This document shows, piece by piece, positions 26,512-36,108 of a DNA stretch of 36,108 bases. The notes under the pieces are model-generated. The model saw only the letters and a program-made list of their open reading frames with translations, was not told the origin of the DNA and did not search any database. The stretch is from Sporosarcina koreensis (GTDB lineage Bacteria > Bacillota > Bacilli > Bacillales_A > Planococcaceae), in the NCBI RefSeq assembly GCF_001531445.1, contig NZ_LQYA01000245.1, positions 90,293 to 126,400 on the forward strand, given 5' to 3'. The translations under genes were made by a program, and so were the position numbers. How positions within the stretch are numbered: the stretch's first letter is position 1; each line of letters starts with the position of its first letter.

Positions 26512-27183
26512 TCAATATGCAGAATCGCCTTGCAACCCTTGCATAATCTTCACGCCAGAACTTGCTCCGATTCTTGTTGCACCGGCTTCGATCATGTTTT
26601 TCATGTCCTCGAAACTGCGAACTCCTCCTGAAGCTTTGACACCCATTTCAGGACCAACAACTCCACGCATAAGCTTCACATCTTCAACAGTTGCTCCGCC
26701 TGTGGAGAAACCAGTTGATGTTTTGACAAAGTCAGCACCTGCTACTCGTGATAGTTCACTTGCTTTCCTTTTCTCTTGTTCAGTAAGCAATGCAGTTTCA
26801 ATAATCACTTTGACGATTGCTTTTCCTTTTGCCGAATCGACAACTGCCGCAATATCATTTTTAACGAGTTCGTCATCACCGCTTCGTAATGCTCCTATAT
26901 TGATGACCATATCGATTTCACCTGCACCGTTTTCAATAGCGTCCTTTGTTTCAAACGCCTTAACTGCGCTTGTAGATGCACCTAAAGGAAATCCGATAAC
27001 TGTGCATACTTTTACAGATGAGCCTTTCAAGATTTCCGCCGCTGTTTTGACCCATGCCGGGTTGACGCAAACTGATGCGAATGAATAGGTTTTCGCTTCT
27101 TCACAAAGTTGAATGATTTCATCTTTTGTCGCATCCGCTTTCAGTAATGTATGGTCGATGTATGCTGCGTATTGTTGGTTCAA
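26512..27183 (-). CDS. deoC: Deoxyribose-phosphate aldolase
   Basis: Class I aldolase cleaving 2-deoxyribose-5-phosphate to acetaldehyde and glyceraldehyde-3-phosphate in deoxynucleoside breakdown. It has 223 residues, the B. subtilis length. The N-terminus has [20 protein letters not shown] and [12 protein letters not shown] are followed by the Schiff-base lysine in [14 protein letters not shown] (about 151-164) and the second active-site lysine in [13 protein letters not shown] (about 180-192). The frame runs upstream to 27261, but GGAGGAGG lies eight bases before TTG at 27183. Single gene with its own promoter. Confidence 0.96.
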   Translation of the reverse strand: MNQQYAAYIDHTLLKADATKDEIIQLCEEAKTYSFASVCVNPAWVKTAAEILKGSSVKVCTVIGFPLGASTSAVKAFETKDAIENGAGEIDMVINIGALRSGDDELVKNDIAAVVDSAKGKAIVKVIIETALLTEQEKRKASELSRVAGADFVKTSTGFSTGGATVEDVKLMRGVVGPEMGVKASGGVRSFEDMKNMIEAGATRIGASSGVKIMQGLQGDSAY

Positions 27184-27217
27184 AATAATTCCTCCTCCAG
27201 TTGTACGTACCTCATAC

Positions 27218-27246
27218 ATCATAGCAAATAAAGGTTTTCTTCGCAT
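27218..27246 (-). promoter_or_regulatory. Extended -10 promoter for deoC
   Basis: Minus strand TGC-TATGAT (hexamer at 27218-27223) about 34 bases before the TTG start. The -35 is poor (ATGCGA at 17 bases). Confidence 0.5.
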
Positions 27247-27285
27247 TAAAAAACAGTTCACTCAATACTGGGTGAACTGTTTTTC
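27245..27285 (-). terminator. Terminator after mtaB
   Basis: AAAAACAGTTCAC (27249-27261) and GTGAACTGTTTTT (27272-27284) with a 10-base loop, ending on the minus strand in a run of six T. It lies 12 bases beyond the mtaB stop. Confidence 0.9.
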
Positions 27286-27296
27286 TACTATCTCAC

Positions 27297-28637
27297 TTAT
27301 GCAAGCACTTCTTCCGCCTCTACAACTCGGACAAATTGGCCTTCATTATATGGATAGCCCGCTTTTGTAATTTTCACTTTGACAATTTTGCCGACCATCG
27401 ACTCGTCTGCCTGGAAGACGATCTTCAAATAGTTGTCTGTATATCCTTCATACAAACCGCTCTCCGGATCAAGCTTATATTTCTCTTCCGGGATTACTTC
27501 AAGCACTTCGTCTTCAAAATCAGCTGCATATTGTTTCGCCAATTGGTCGTTCAGCTCAATTAAACGATGGACGCGTTCGTTTTTCACTTCTTCGTCGACC
27601 TGGTCTTCCATTCTGGCTGCAGGCGTTCCCGTCCGCTTCGAATAAGGGAAAACGTGCAACTCGGAAAAACGATGATCCCTGATGAAGTTGTATGTGTCCA
27701 TGAATTCTTCTTCCGTCTCACCTGGGAAGCCGACGATAACATCGGAAGTGATTGCAAGATGCGGCAATGCTTCCCGTAGACGATCAAGACGCTCTGCGAA
27801 GAACTCCATTGTGTATTTCCGTCTCATTCGCTTCAGTACCGTATCGGAACCGGATTGAATCGGAATATGCAAATGCCTTACAACCTTAGTAGAATTTTTA
27901 AGCACTTCAATGACTTCATCAGTCAATTGACTTGCTTCGATGGAGCTGATTCGAAGTCTTTTCAGATCTTTCACCTTTGTTTCAAGGTCGCGCAACAGGC
28001 GGGCAAGATTATAGTCTTTCAAATCCTCACCGTATCCGCCTGTATGAATTCCCGTCAGCACGATCTCAAGATAGCCTGCATCAACCAATTGCTGAGCTTG
28101 CCGGATCACTTCCTCAGGGTCTCTTGAGCGCATCAACCCACGAGCCCACGGAATGATACAGAATGTGCAGAAGTTATTGCAGCCTTCCTGTATTTTCAAT
28201 GAAGCTCTTGTGCGGTCTGTAAAAGCAGGTACATCAAGTTCTTCGTATACCCGGTTCTTCATAATGTTCCTGACAGCATTGATCGGCTGGCGTTCCACCT
28301 TGAATTCATTTATCAATCCAAGCAATTTCGTACGGTCCTGTGTACCGACAACAATATCGACTCCTGGAATCGCCATGATTTCAGCTGGAGAAGTCTGTGC
28401 ATAACAACCGGTGACACAAATGACCGCATCTGGATTTCGCCGGACGGCTCTCCGGATGACTTGGCGGCTTTTCTTATCGCCAGTATTCGTGACCGTACAT
28501 GTATTGATAACGTAGACGTCTGCATTTTTTTCAAAATCGGAGCGCTCATATCCAGCATCCTTGAAAAGTTGCCAGATTGCTTCCGTTTCATAATGATTCA
28601 CTTTGCAGCCTAATGTATGAAAAGCGACAGAAGACAC
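27297..28637 (-). CDS. mtaB: tRNA threonylcarbamoyladenosine (t6A) methylthiotransferase MtaB
   Basis: Radical-SAM methylthiotransferase converting t6A37 to ms2t6A in tRNAs reading ANN codons. It has 446 residues. The N-terminal UPF0004 domain has FHTLGCKVNHYETE, NTCTVTNTGDKKSRQ and VTGCYAQ (three cluster cysteines). The radical-SAM motif is CNNFCTFCIIPWARG (CxxxCxxC, about 149-163), and the C-terminal TRAM domain spans about 375-440. The frame opens at TTG 28661, but AGAGGTGAG precedes GTG at 28637, giving the family N-terminus MSSVAFHTLGCKVN. Last gene of dnaJ-prmA-rsmE-mtaB. Confidence 0.96.
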   Translation of the reverse strand: MSSVAFHTLGCKVNHYETEAIWQLFKDAGYERSDFEKNADVYVINTCTVTNTGDKKSRQVIRRAVRRNPDAVICVTGCYAQTSPAEIMAIPGVDIVVGTQDRTKLLGLINEFKVERQPINAVRNIMKNRVYEELDVPAFTDRTRASLKIQEGCNNFCTFCIIPWARGLMRSRDPEEVIRQAQQLVDAGYLEIVLTGIHTGGYGEDLKDYNLARLLRDLETKVKDLKRLRISSIEASQLTDEVIEVLKNSTKVVRHLHIPIQSGSDTVLKRMRRKYTMEFFAERLDRLREALPHLAITSDVIVGFPGETEEEFMDTYNFIRDHRFSELHVFPYSKRTGTPAARMEDQVDEEVKNERVHRLIELNDQLAKQYAADFEDEVLEVIPEEKYKLDPESGLYEGYTDNYLKIVFQADESMVGKIVKVKITKAGYPYNEGQFVRVVEAEEVLA

Positions 28638-28653
28638 TAGCTGCTCACCTCTT

Positions 28654-29394
28654 TCATTCAAATTCGTATGACATGGCGGACAAGAAATAGAGCGGAGCGG
28701 TTTCCGTTCTTAATATGCGCGGCCCCAACGAAACCGATAGGAAGCCCGCAGAACGCATTTCCTCGGCTTCTTTTCTAGATAAACCGCCTTCGGGACCGAA
28801 AACTACGAGCACCGTTTGTTTATGATACACGTTTTTTAATCTATCTGCAATCTTGTTGGGATCGGTGCCTTTCGCGTCTTCTTCATCTGCAAAAAAACAG
28901 ATATCAAAACTTCGGGATGCCTGCATCAATTGCTTGAAAGACAACGGGACCGATACACCTGGAACTATCGTCCGGTGACACTGCTCCGCCGCCTCCTTCG
29001 CAATCTTTTTCAGCCTCTCCACTTTTTTGTCGCCTTTTTTCGAATCCCACTTGACGATGGACCGTTCCGCTTCAAAAGGGATAATCGATGATACACCAAG
29101 CTCTGTCCCTTTCTGGACGATGAGTTCAAGCTTGTCGCCTTTAGGCAAGCCGCAAGCGATCGTTACATTGACCGGCATCTCGTTTGAACGGAGCGGGCCT
29201 TCTCTCTTCCCGATAGCCGTGCCGTTCGTGTCAATGCTCAGAATTTCGGAAATGAAAGCTTCACCATTGTCTACCGCAATGATGAGATCACCCGCTTCCA
29301 TCCTCATCACCTTGGCGATATGCTTGCCATCATCGCCTGAAATGAAAGCATTCCCTTCTTCGTCGAATGGTGTTTCGAGGAAATAACGCTGCAA
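28654..29394 (-). CDS. rsmE: 16S rRNA (uracil(1498)-N3)-methyltransferase RsmE
   Basis: SPOUT-fold enzyme making m3U1498 in 16S rRNA. It has 246 residues: an N-terminal PUA-like domain (MQRYFLETPF...ISGDDGKHIAKVMRM), VNVTIACGLPKGDKLELIVQ (about 75-94), the knot region VVFGPEGGLSRKEAEEM (about 192-208) and SLGPRILRTETAPLY. Start TTG at 29394, three bases after the prmA stop, with AAAGGAG inside prmA. Confidence 0.96.
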   Translation of the reverse strand: MQRYFLETPFDEEGNAFISGDDGKHIAKVMRMEAGDLIIAVDNGEAFISEILSIDTNGTAIGKREGPLRSNEMPVNVTIACGLPKGDKLELIVQKGTELGVSSIIPFEAERSIVKWDSKKGDKKVERLKKIAKEAAEQCHRTIVPGVSVPLSFKQLMQASRSFDICFFADEEDAKGTDPNKIADRLKNVYHKQTVLVVFGPEGGLSRKEAEEMRSAGFLSVSLGPRILRTETAPLYFLSAMSYEFE

Positions 29395-29397
29395 AAT

Positions 29398-30342
29398 TCA
29401 CACGCTCCTTTTGGAAGCGATCATTGCCACCCATTCTTCCATCAACACAGATTCGATGATTTCAAAGCCTTTGCTTTGGAGGTCTTCCTTCACAAGATCC
29501 CGTTTTTGAGCGATGATTCCTGATACGATGAAGAGCCCATCCTCTGGTAGGATGGAGTAGGCATCTTCAGAAAACGTCATGATTACTTCCGCCAGGATGT
29601 TCGCCACGATTATGGATGCCGGCTCTTTTACGGAATCTAGCAAGTTGCCATGTGTCACTTCTATGACATCGCCTACTCTATTCAAGCTGATATTTTCATT
29701 TGCAGCCCGTACAGCAACTTCATCCAGATCAAGCGCATGGACATGCGATGCTCCTAACAGCGCTGCACCGATTGACAATACCCCTGATCCTGTTCCGACA
29801 TCTATGACCGAGTCGCCCTTCTTCACATACTTTTCCAATGCCTGCAAACACATGACTGTTGTTGGGTGGGTCCCTGTTCCGAAAGCCATGCCTGGGTCAA
29901 GTTCAATGATCAGTTCATCTGAATCCACAGGCTCGTATGTTTCCCATGTAGGAACAATTGTGAATCTACCCGATATCTTGACCGGGTGATAATATTTTTT
30001 CCAAGCCGTTGCCCAATCTTCTTCATCCACTTCGTTTGTCTGAACTTGGTTGAGCCCCACATCTAAACCGTACTCAACCAGTTCATTGACAGACTCGCCG
30101 ATTTCTTTTACGGTTTCAATCAAAAAGCTGTTGACTGGCAAATAGGCTTTTACGATAACACCTTCTGCAGGAAAATCTTCTTTCTTGAGCTCATAGATTT
30201 CGCCGAAACGATCTTCATGAATCCGATCAGGCTCTTCGGAATCCTCGATGATGACTCCGCTCGCCCCCGCTTCATGCAAAATATTGGCAACAGCCTCGGT
30301 TGCCTCATGTGACGTATGGATGGAGATTTCAGACCATTTCAA
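29398..30342 (-). CDS. prmA: Ribosomal protein L11 methyltransferase
   Basis: SAM-dependent methyltransferase of uL11. It has 314 residues, as in B. subtilis. The N-terminal substrate domain spans 1-115; the SAM domain has GMAFGTGTHPTTVMCLQALE (about 150-169), DVGTGSGVLSIGAALLGA (about 180-197) and the NPPY-type position as VANILAEVIM (about 246-255). Start TTG at 30342 with AAAGGGATG upstream; the nearby ATG is out of frame. It follows dnaJ by 15 bases. Confidence 0.96.
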   Translation of the reverse strand: MKWSEISIHTSHEATEAVANILHEAGASGVIIEDSEEPDRIHEDRFGEIYELKKEDFPAEGVIVKAYLPVNSFLIETVKEIGESVNELVEYGLDVGLNQVQTNEVDEEDWATAWKKYYHPVKISGRFTIVPTWETYEPVDSDELIIELDPGMAFGTGTHPTTVMCLQALEKYVKKGDSVIDVGTGSGVLSIGAALLGASHVHALDLDEVAVRAANENISLNRVGDVIEVTHGNLLDSVKEPASIIVANILAEVIMTFSEDAYSILPEDGLFIVSGIIAQKRDLVKEDLQSKGFEIIESVLMEEWVAMIASKRSV

Positions 30343-30357
30343 CTACGTTCATCCCTT

Positions 30358-31479
30358 TCAGTCGCCTTTTATTGTTCTTTTGATTTTATCAAAAAGTGAG
30401 CTCGAATACTCATCTGGCGAGTTGCCTTCGATTGAAGCGAATTCACGGAGAAGCTCTTTCTGTTTTTCCGTCATTTTTTTAGGCGTAATTACTTTAACGA
30501 TGACGTGTTGGTCACCTGTTCCATGTCCGTGGACATTTTTGACGCCTTTTCCACGAAGTCGGAAATTCGTTCCCGTTTGTGTTCCGGCAGGTATTTTTAA
30601 TTTGACATTCCCTGTTACAGTAGGCACTTCGATTTCGTCACCTAGCGCCAATTGAGGGAATGTAAGCGGCAATTCCAAATAGATGTCGTCGCCTTCACGG
30701 ATAAAGCGGTCATGATCCTTCACTCTAAAGACGATATACAAATCTCCAGCCGGACCACCGTTGATGCCTGCTTCCCCCTGACCTGACACACGTAATTGCT
30801 GACCCTCATCAACACCTGCTGGAATTGTCACTTTGATTTTCTTACGTTTCGTCACACGGCCCGAGCCATAGCAAGTTCCACATTTTTCAGGAATGATTTT
30901 CCCAGTTCCTTGACAATGTGGACATGCTCGGCGATTCACCATTTGACCAAGCGGCGTATTTTGTGTGACTGAAATTTGTCCAGATCCGCCACAGTGGGAA
31001 CATGTATTTACCGGGGTGCCTTTTTTAGCCCCTGTTCCGTCGCACGTGTCGCATGTTTCTTCCCTAGGCAGCTCGATTTCGGTCTCTTTTCCGAAAACTG
31101 CTTCCATGAAATCGATTGTCATGGAATACTGCAAGTCATCACCTTTCCTAGGTGCATTCGGGTCCCGGCGTCTCGAACCGCCGCCAAAAAACGTGCTGAA
31201 AATATCTTCGAAACCGAAACCGTCGGCTGAACCGCCACCAAAGCCTCCGAATCCTTGGTTGGGATCTGCATGGCCGAATTGGTCATATTGCGCACGTTTA
31301 GTTTCATCGCTCAACGTTTCAAACGCTTCTGTCACTTCTTTAAATTTCTCTTCCGCTCCCGCTTCTTTATTCAAATCGGGGTGATATTGCTTCGATAATT
31401 TCCGGTAAGCTTTCCTTATTTCCTCTTTGCTCGCTGTTTTCGACACGCCGAGTACTTCATAATAATCACGCTTGCTCAT
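30358..31479 (-). CDS. dnaJ: Chaperone DnaJ
   Basis: Hsp40 co-chaperone that stimulates DnaK ATPase. It has 373 residues: J domain 1-70 with HPD in QYHPDLNKE, a Gly/Phe-rich linker (about 73-105), four zinc-binding repeats [24 protein letters not shown] and CGTCYGSG (about 144-210), then the C-terminal substrate domain. Two ATGs are adjacent (31482 and 31479); the second gives the family start [11 protein letters not shown]. It is separated from dnaK by a terminator and has its own promoter. Confidence 0.97.
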   Translation of the reverse strand: MSKRDYYEVLGVSKTASKEEIRKAYRKLSKQYHPDLNKEAGAEEKFKEVTEAFETLSDETKRAQYDQFGHADPNQGFGGFGGGSADGFGFEDIFSTFFGGGSRRRDPNAPRKGDDLQYSMTIDFMEAVFGKETEIELPREETCDTCDGTGAKKGTPVNTCSHCGGSGQISVTQNTPLGQMVNRRACPHCQGTGKIIPEKCGTCYGSGRVTKRKKIKVTIPAGVDEGQQLRVSGQGEAGINGGPAGDLYIVFRVKDHDRFIREGDDIYLELPLTFPQLALGDEIEVPTVTGNVKLKIPAGTQTGTNFRLRGKGVKNVHGHGTGDQHVIVKVITPKKMTEKQKELLREFASIEGNSPDEYSSSLFDKIKRTIKGD

Positions 31480-31511
31480 CATTCCACTCTCCCATAACTC
31501 ATTGACATCTC

Positions 31512-31541
31512 ATTGTAACATGCACAGAAAAAAAGTGACAA
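31512..31541 (-). promoter_or_regulatory. Internal promoter for dnaJ-prmA-rsmE-mtaB
   Basis: Minus strand TTGTCA (31536-31541), an 18-base spacer ending TGT, and TACAAT (31512-31517). It lies downstream of the dnaK terminator. Confidence 0.75.
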
Positions 31542-31572
31542 AAGTGCCGTCAGCCTGAATTCGATTGGCAAC

Positions 31573-31614
31573 AAAAGAAAAAGTCAAAGCCGGAATATCG
31601 GACTTTGACTTTTC
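31573..31614 (-). terminator. Terminator after dnaK
   Basis: AAAAGTCAAAG-TCCG and CGG-CTTTGACTTTTT on the minus strand form a stem of about 14 bp with a small bulge, followed by T-rich TTTTTCTTTT. Confidence 0.88.
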
Positions 31615-31632
31615 CGTCAATCAATCGTTCAA

Positions 31633-33498
<1,866 letters not shown>

Positions 33499-33516
33499 TC
33501 AACTAATCTACATATA

Positions 33517-34122
33517 TTATTCGTTTACTTTGACCATAGTTGGTCGCAGTACGCGATCTTTCAACATATACCCTTTTTGGAGCTCCTCAAGCACGATACC
33601 TGATGACTTTTCGGTATCGTTACCTGTCATGACGGCCTGGTGGAAATTCGGATCGAATTCTTTATCCAATGCTTCTATTTCAACAAGACCTTCCCCTTTG
33701 AGGGCTTCGATAAGATTACGATAAATCATATCCATTCCAGTCATGATTGATTGGGCCTCTTCCACTTTGACTTCTACAGCAAGAGCTCGTTCAAAGTTAT
33801 CTAAGACGGGCAAAATGGCTGTTAAAAGGCTCTGTGCCTTATACTTGACAAGTGCCTCCTTATCAAGGGCATTCCGTCTTTTGACGTTTTCGAAGTCTGC
33901 AAGGACGCGCAGAAGCTTGTTTTCCTCTTCCTGTAATTTCGTCTCCAGCTCGCTGATTTTCTGATCCTTCTCGTCCACCTCTTCAGCGGCTTCTTCTGAA
34001 GCATTGTCTTCATCAACAAGTGTTTGTTCGGTTGCAGCTTCCTTGTCAGCTACGGTGTTTACTTCTTCATGCGCAGTTTCTTGTACGTCTTCTTGTTCAA
34101 CTGCTTCATTTTTATCCGTCAC
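33517..34122 (-). CDS. grpE: Nucleotide exchange factor GrpE
   Basis: Releases ADP from DnaK. It has 201 residues: a long acidic N-terminal extension (1-52), a coiled coil (about 53-110, KISELETKLQEEENKLLRVL then ADFENVKRR), and a C-terminal beta domain with EFDPNFHQAVM and GYMLKDRVLRPTMVKV. Start GTG at 34122 overlaps the hrcA stop (GTGA); AGGAGG lies in the hrcA end. Confidence 0.97.
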   Translation of the reverse strand: MTDKNEAVEQEDVQETAHEEVNTVADKEAATEQTLVDEDNASEEAAEEVDEKDQKISELETKLQEEENKLLRVLADFENVKRRNALDKEALVKYKAQSLLTAILPVLDNFERALAVEVKVEEAQSIMTGMDMIYRNLIEALKGEGLVEIEALDKEFDPNFHQAVMTGNDTEKSSGIVLEELQKGYMLKDRVLRPTMVKVNE

Positions 34123-35168
34123 TCATCGTTCCTCCTATCCAATCCGATGGTCATTTTCAATAATGCTTGCGATAAGTTTTCACTCAGGATGTCAAGCATC
34201 GTAATGACCCTGCCATAATCCATCCGTTTCGGTCCGATAATCGCTATGGAACCAGCAATATTGTCGCCGGCAGAGTAATTGGCAGTGATGACACTGCAAT
34301 CCTCCATCGCGTTATGTTTGTTTTCTGAACCGATCCGGACATGAATACCCTTTGAGTCATCTTGGAAAAACGTCATCGCAGGCGCTCCGTTTTCCATCAA
34401 CTCGAAAAACATCTTCATTTTTTGAAGGTCGTTGAATTCCGGCTGTTTCATCATATTCATTTTGCCGCCGAAATACAGACGTTCTTCAGGCTTGATTGTC
34501 ATGGCCCTTTGGAATGAGGCGAACAGTTCCCCAGCATGATGGACATGCTGTTCAAAAACCGTTTTCGTCTCGTGGGCAAGCTTGTTCTGCAGGAAGCTCA
34601 ATGGCGTTCCGACAAGCCTTTCATTTAAAATATTGACCATCTTTTCAATATCCGAAGCAAGCATGCCTTGCGGTACATCGAAGACCCTGTTCTCCACATG
34701 TCCATTATTGGTCACAATGATGGCAACCGCTTTCGTATCATCCAGCGGCACGATGGAAAACCGCTTCACCGAATGCATGGACATGTCCGGGCCTAAAAGT
34801 ATAGACGTATAATTCGTCAATTCGGATATGATTTTTGCGGAATTCCGTATCAGTTCCTCCGTCTCCATGACCCGATCCTGAAAAATGGAACGTAATTGCA
34901 TGTTGTCCGCCAATGTCAGCTTCTCGGGTGTCAATAAATGATCGACATAGAAACGATACCCTTTTTCGGAAGGCACTCTGCCGGATGAGGTATGGGTCTT
35001 TTCGAGATAACCCAATTCCTCCAAATCGGCCATATCATTCCGAATGGTCGCAGGACTGTATGGAGCTTCCGGTTTTTTAGATAACTGCCTTGATCCGACA
35101 GGTTGGGCGGATTCGATGAAATCGTTAACCGTCAGTTGCAAAATAAGCAATTGTCTGTTTGTCAACAT
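34119..35168 (-). CDS. hrcA: Heat-inducible transcription repressor HrcA
   Basis: Repressor of class I heat-shock genes, binding CIRCE and activated by GroEL. It has 349 residues. The winged helix-turn-helix (about 1-90) has MLTNRQLLILQLTVNDFIES, SPATIRNDMADLEELGYLEK and SSGRVPSEKGYRFYVD. A GAF-like middle and a C-terminal dimerisation region follow. The frame extends to 35189, inside the CIRCE element, but AGGAG eight bases before ATG at 35168 fixes the start. First gene of the heat-shock operon. Confidence 0.97.
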   Translation of the reverse strand: MLTNRQLLILQLTVNDFIESAQPVGSRQLSKKPEAPYSPATIRNDMADLEELGYLEKTHTSSGRVPSEKGYRFYVDHLLTPEKLTLADNMQLRSIFQDRVMETEELIRNSAKIISELTNYTSILLGPDMSMHSVKRFSIVPLDDTKAVAIIVTNNGHVENRVFDVPQGMLASDIEKMVNILNERLVGTPLSFLQNKLAHETKTVFEQHVHHAGELFASFQRAMTIKPEERLYFGGKMNMMKQPEFNDLQKMKMFFELMENGAPAMTFFQDDSKGIHVRIGSENKHNAMEDCSVITANYSAGDNIAGSIAIIGPKRMDYGRVITMLDILSENLSQALLKMTIGLDRRNDE

Positions 35169-35182
35169 AATCATCACTCCTG

Positions 35183-35209
35183 TTAGCACTCTTTAAGGAT
35201 GAGTGCTAA
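35183..35209 (-). promoter_or_regulatory. CIRCE operator (HrcA binding site)
   Basis: TTAGCACTC-N9-GAGTGCTAA, a perfect match to the consensus, placed from about the transcription start down to the hrcA ribosome site. It implies autoregulation of hrcA-grpE-dnaK. Confidence 0.97.
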
Positions 35210-35219
35210 TACTACTCAT

Positions 35220-35248
35220 AATTTAACAAATCGTATTGTCAGTGTCAA
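35220..35248 (-). promoter_or_regulatory. Sigma-A promoter of the hrcA operon
   Basis: Minus strand TTGACA (35243-35248), a 17-base spacer and TAAATT (35220-35225), directly upstream of CIRCE. Confidence 0.82.
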
Positions 35249-35263
35249 CGAATTAACTCTCGT

Positions 35264-36108
35264 TCATTTGAGAAATTGCTGGAATACTTCATTCCCTCTG
35301 AAAACGCCTTTCCGTGTCAATTTTATACTACCCTCAGATTCGGAAATCAGTCCTTTATCGGATAGCTCTTCGAGAACATCTCCATACACTTCCTTGAGGG
35401 GTTTGCCGAATTTCATTTTGAATAACTGAAGGGAAACTCCCCCCGATTTTCGAAGTCCTAAAAACATTTCCTCTTCCATCGCTTCGGTATTTGTCACTTC
35501 ATGCTCTTCCATGACGGGTCGCAATCCGGTTTCCATGGATTCCATGTACTTTTTGAGGGGGCCGTAATTCGCATATCTGCGTCCTTTCAAATATCCATGC
35601 GCACCAGCGCCGATGCCCGCGTACTCGTCATTATCCCAATAAATAAGATTATGGATTGATTCATTACCAGGCGTTGCAAAATTGCTGATTTCATATTGCT
35701 GTTTTCCTGCTGCAGCCATCCGGTCGATCAGCATGGAAAACATCTCTGTTTCGATATCCTCACCAGGCAACGGAAGCTTGCCTTTATTCATCAAATTATA
35801 AAAGACAGTTTTAGGCTCAACGATCAGCGAGTAGCCTGAGTAATGCGGAAGATCCAAAGACATCGCTTTATCGAGCGTGTCTTCCCATTGCTGGATGGAT
35901 TGGTCAGGCAATCCATAAATAAGGTCAATGCTGATGTTTTCAAAACCGATTTCACGAGCTTCCGTGATGACTTTCGTTGGAGTGTCAGCTCCATGCGTCC
36001 TTCCGATTCTTTTCAATAGTTGTTCGTCAAAGGATTGGACACCGATGCTAAGCCGCTCCACTCCGCCGTTTCTCAGGACGGACAATTTTCCGCGGGTCAA
36101 CTCATCTG
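35264..36108 (-). CDS. hemW: Heme chaperone HemW (HemN-like radical SAM protein), N-terminus cut by window edge
   Basis: Oxygen-independent coproporphyrinogen oxidase-like protein, now viewed as a heme chaperone. The C-terminal 281 residues are present; the frame is open at the right edge, so the N-terminal part with the CxxxCxxC cluster motif (roughly 95-100 residues) is missing. Visible are ERLSIGVQSFDEQLLKRIGRTH, ISIDLIYGLPDQ, YEISNFA, HNLIYWDNDEYAGIGAGAHG and a C-terminal winged-helix-like HemN_C domain with EEEMFLGLRKSGGV. It lies immediately upstream of hrcA, as in Bacillus. Confidence 0.95.
   Translation of the reverse strand, partial: DELTRGKLSVLRNGGVERLSIGVQSFDEQLLKRIGRTHGADTPTKVITEAREIGFENISIDLIYGLPDQSIQQWEDTLDKAMSLDLPHYSGYSLIVEPKTVFYNLMNKGKLPLPGEDIETEMFSMLIDRMAAAGKQQYEISNFATPGNESIHNLIYWDNDEYAGIGAGAHGYLKGRRYANYGPLKKYMESMETGLRPVMEEHEVTNTEAMEEEMFLGLRKSGGVSLQLFKMKFGKPLKEVYGDVLEELSDKGLISESEGSIKLTRKGVFRGNEVFQQFLK

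Overview
The window looks like a chromosomal core segment of a low-to-moderate GC, endospore-forming member of the Bacillales, most likely a Planococcaceae relative such as Sporosarcina. The lineage is inferred from protein likeness and gene order only. The layout follows the conserved Bacillus block from nfo/cshB through sigA-dnaG, era-phoH and dnaK to hemW. yqfC and yqfD point to a spore former. Nearly every gene is on the minus strand; the exceptions are yqfQ, ispH and glyS.

Left part (1-12.7 kb): a truncated nfo and cshB (minus); yqfQ and ispH (plus), ending at a shared terminator; trmK-yqfO; cytochrome c550 (cccA); an acyl-CoA dehydrogenase with its own promoter and a textbook cre site; a small unknown membrane protein; the dnaG-rpoD replication/transcription pair; and ccpN-ppsR, the gluconeogenic repressor and its modulator.

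Middle (12.7-15.6 kb): the only accessory-looking stretch. Two copies of a 170-180 bp palindrome-ended intergenic repeat lie in opposite orientation around a decayed membrane-protein gene. They are followed by a glycine T-box riboswitch and a single-chain glyS on the plus strand, facing against the operons on both sides.

Right part (15.6-36.1 kb): a long minus-strand series yqfC-yqfD-phoH-pgpH-ybeY-dgkA-cdd-era-recO (RNA processing, envelope lipid recycling, ribosome assembly, repair). Upstream of it is nfeD-floA plus an unknown membrane-anchored protein, behind a sigma-W-type promoter. Then come rpsU, deoC and the heat-shock locus: hrcA-grpE-dnaK under a perfect CIRCE operator, a terminator, and dnaJ-prmA-rsmE-mtaB with an extra promoter. 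The 3' two-thirds of hemW closes the window.

No RNA genes other than the T-box leader, no CRISPR, no prophage and no intact insertion sequence are visible. I do not see a wholly new multi-gene system. The best leads are regulatory (the cre, sigma-W, T-box and yqfC hairpin/start arrangement), the repeat pair with its pseudogene, and two uncharacterised membrane proteins. Non-ATG starts, especially TTG, are frequent, and many starts given here were chosen by ribosome-binding-site position.
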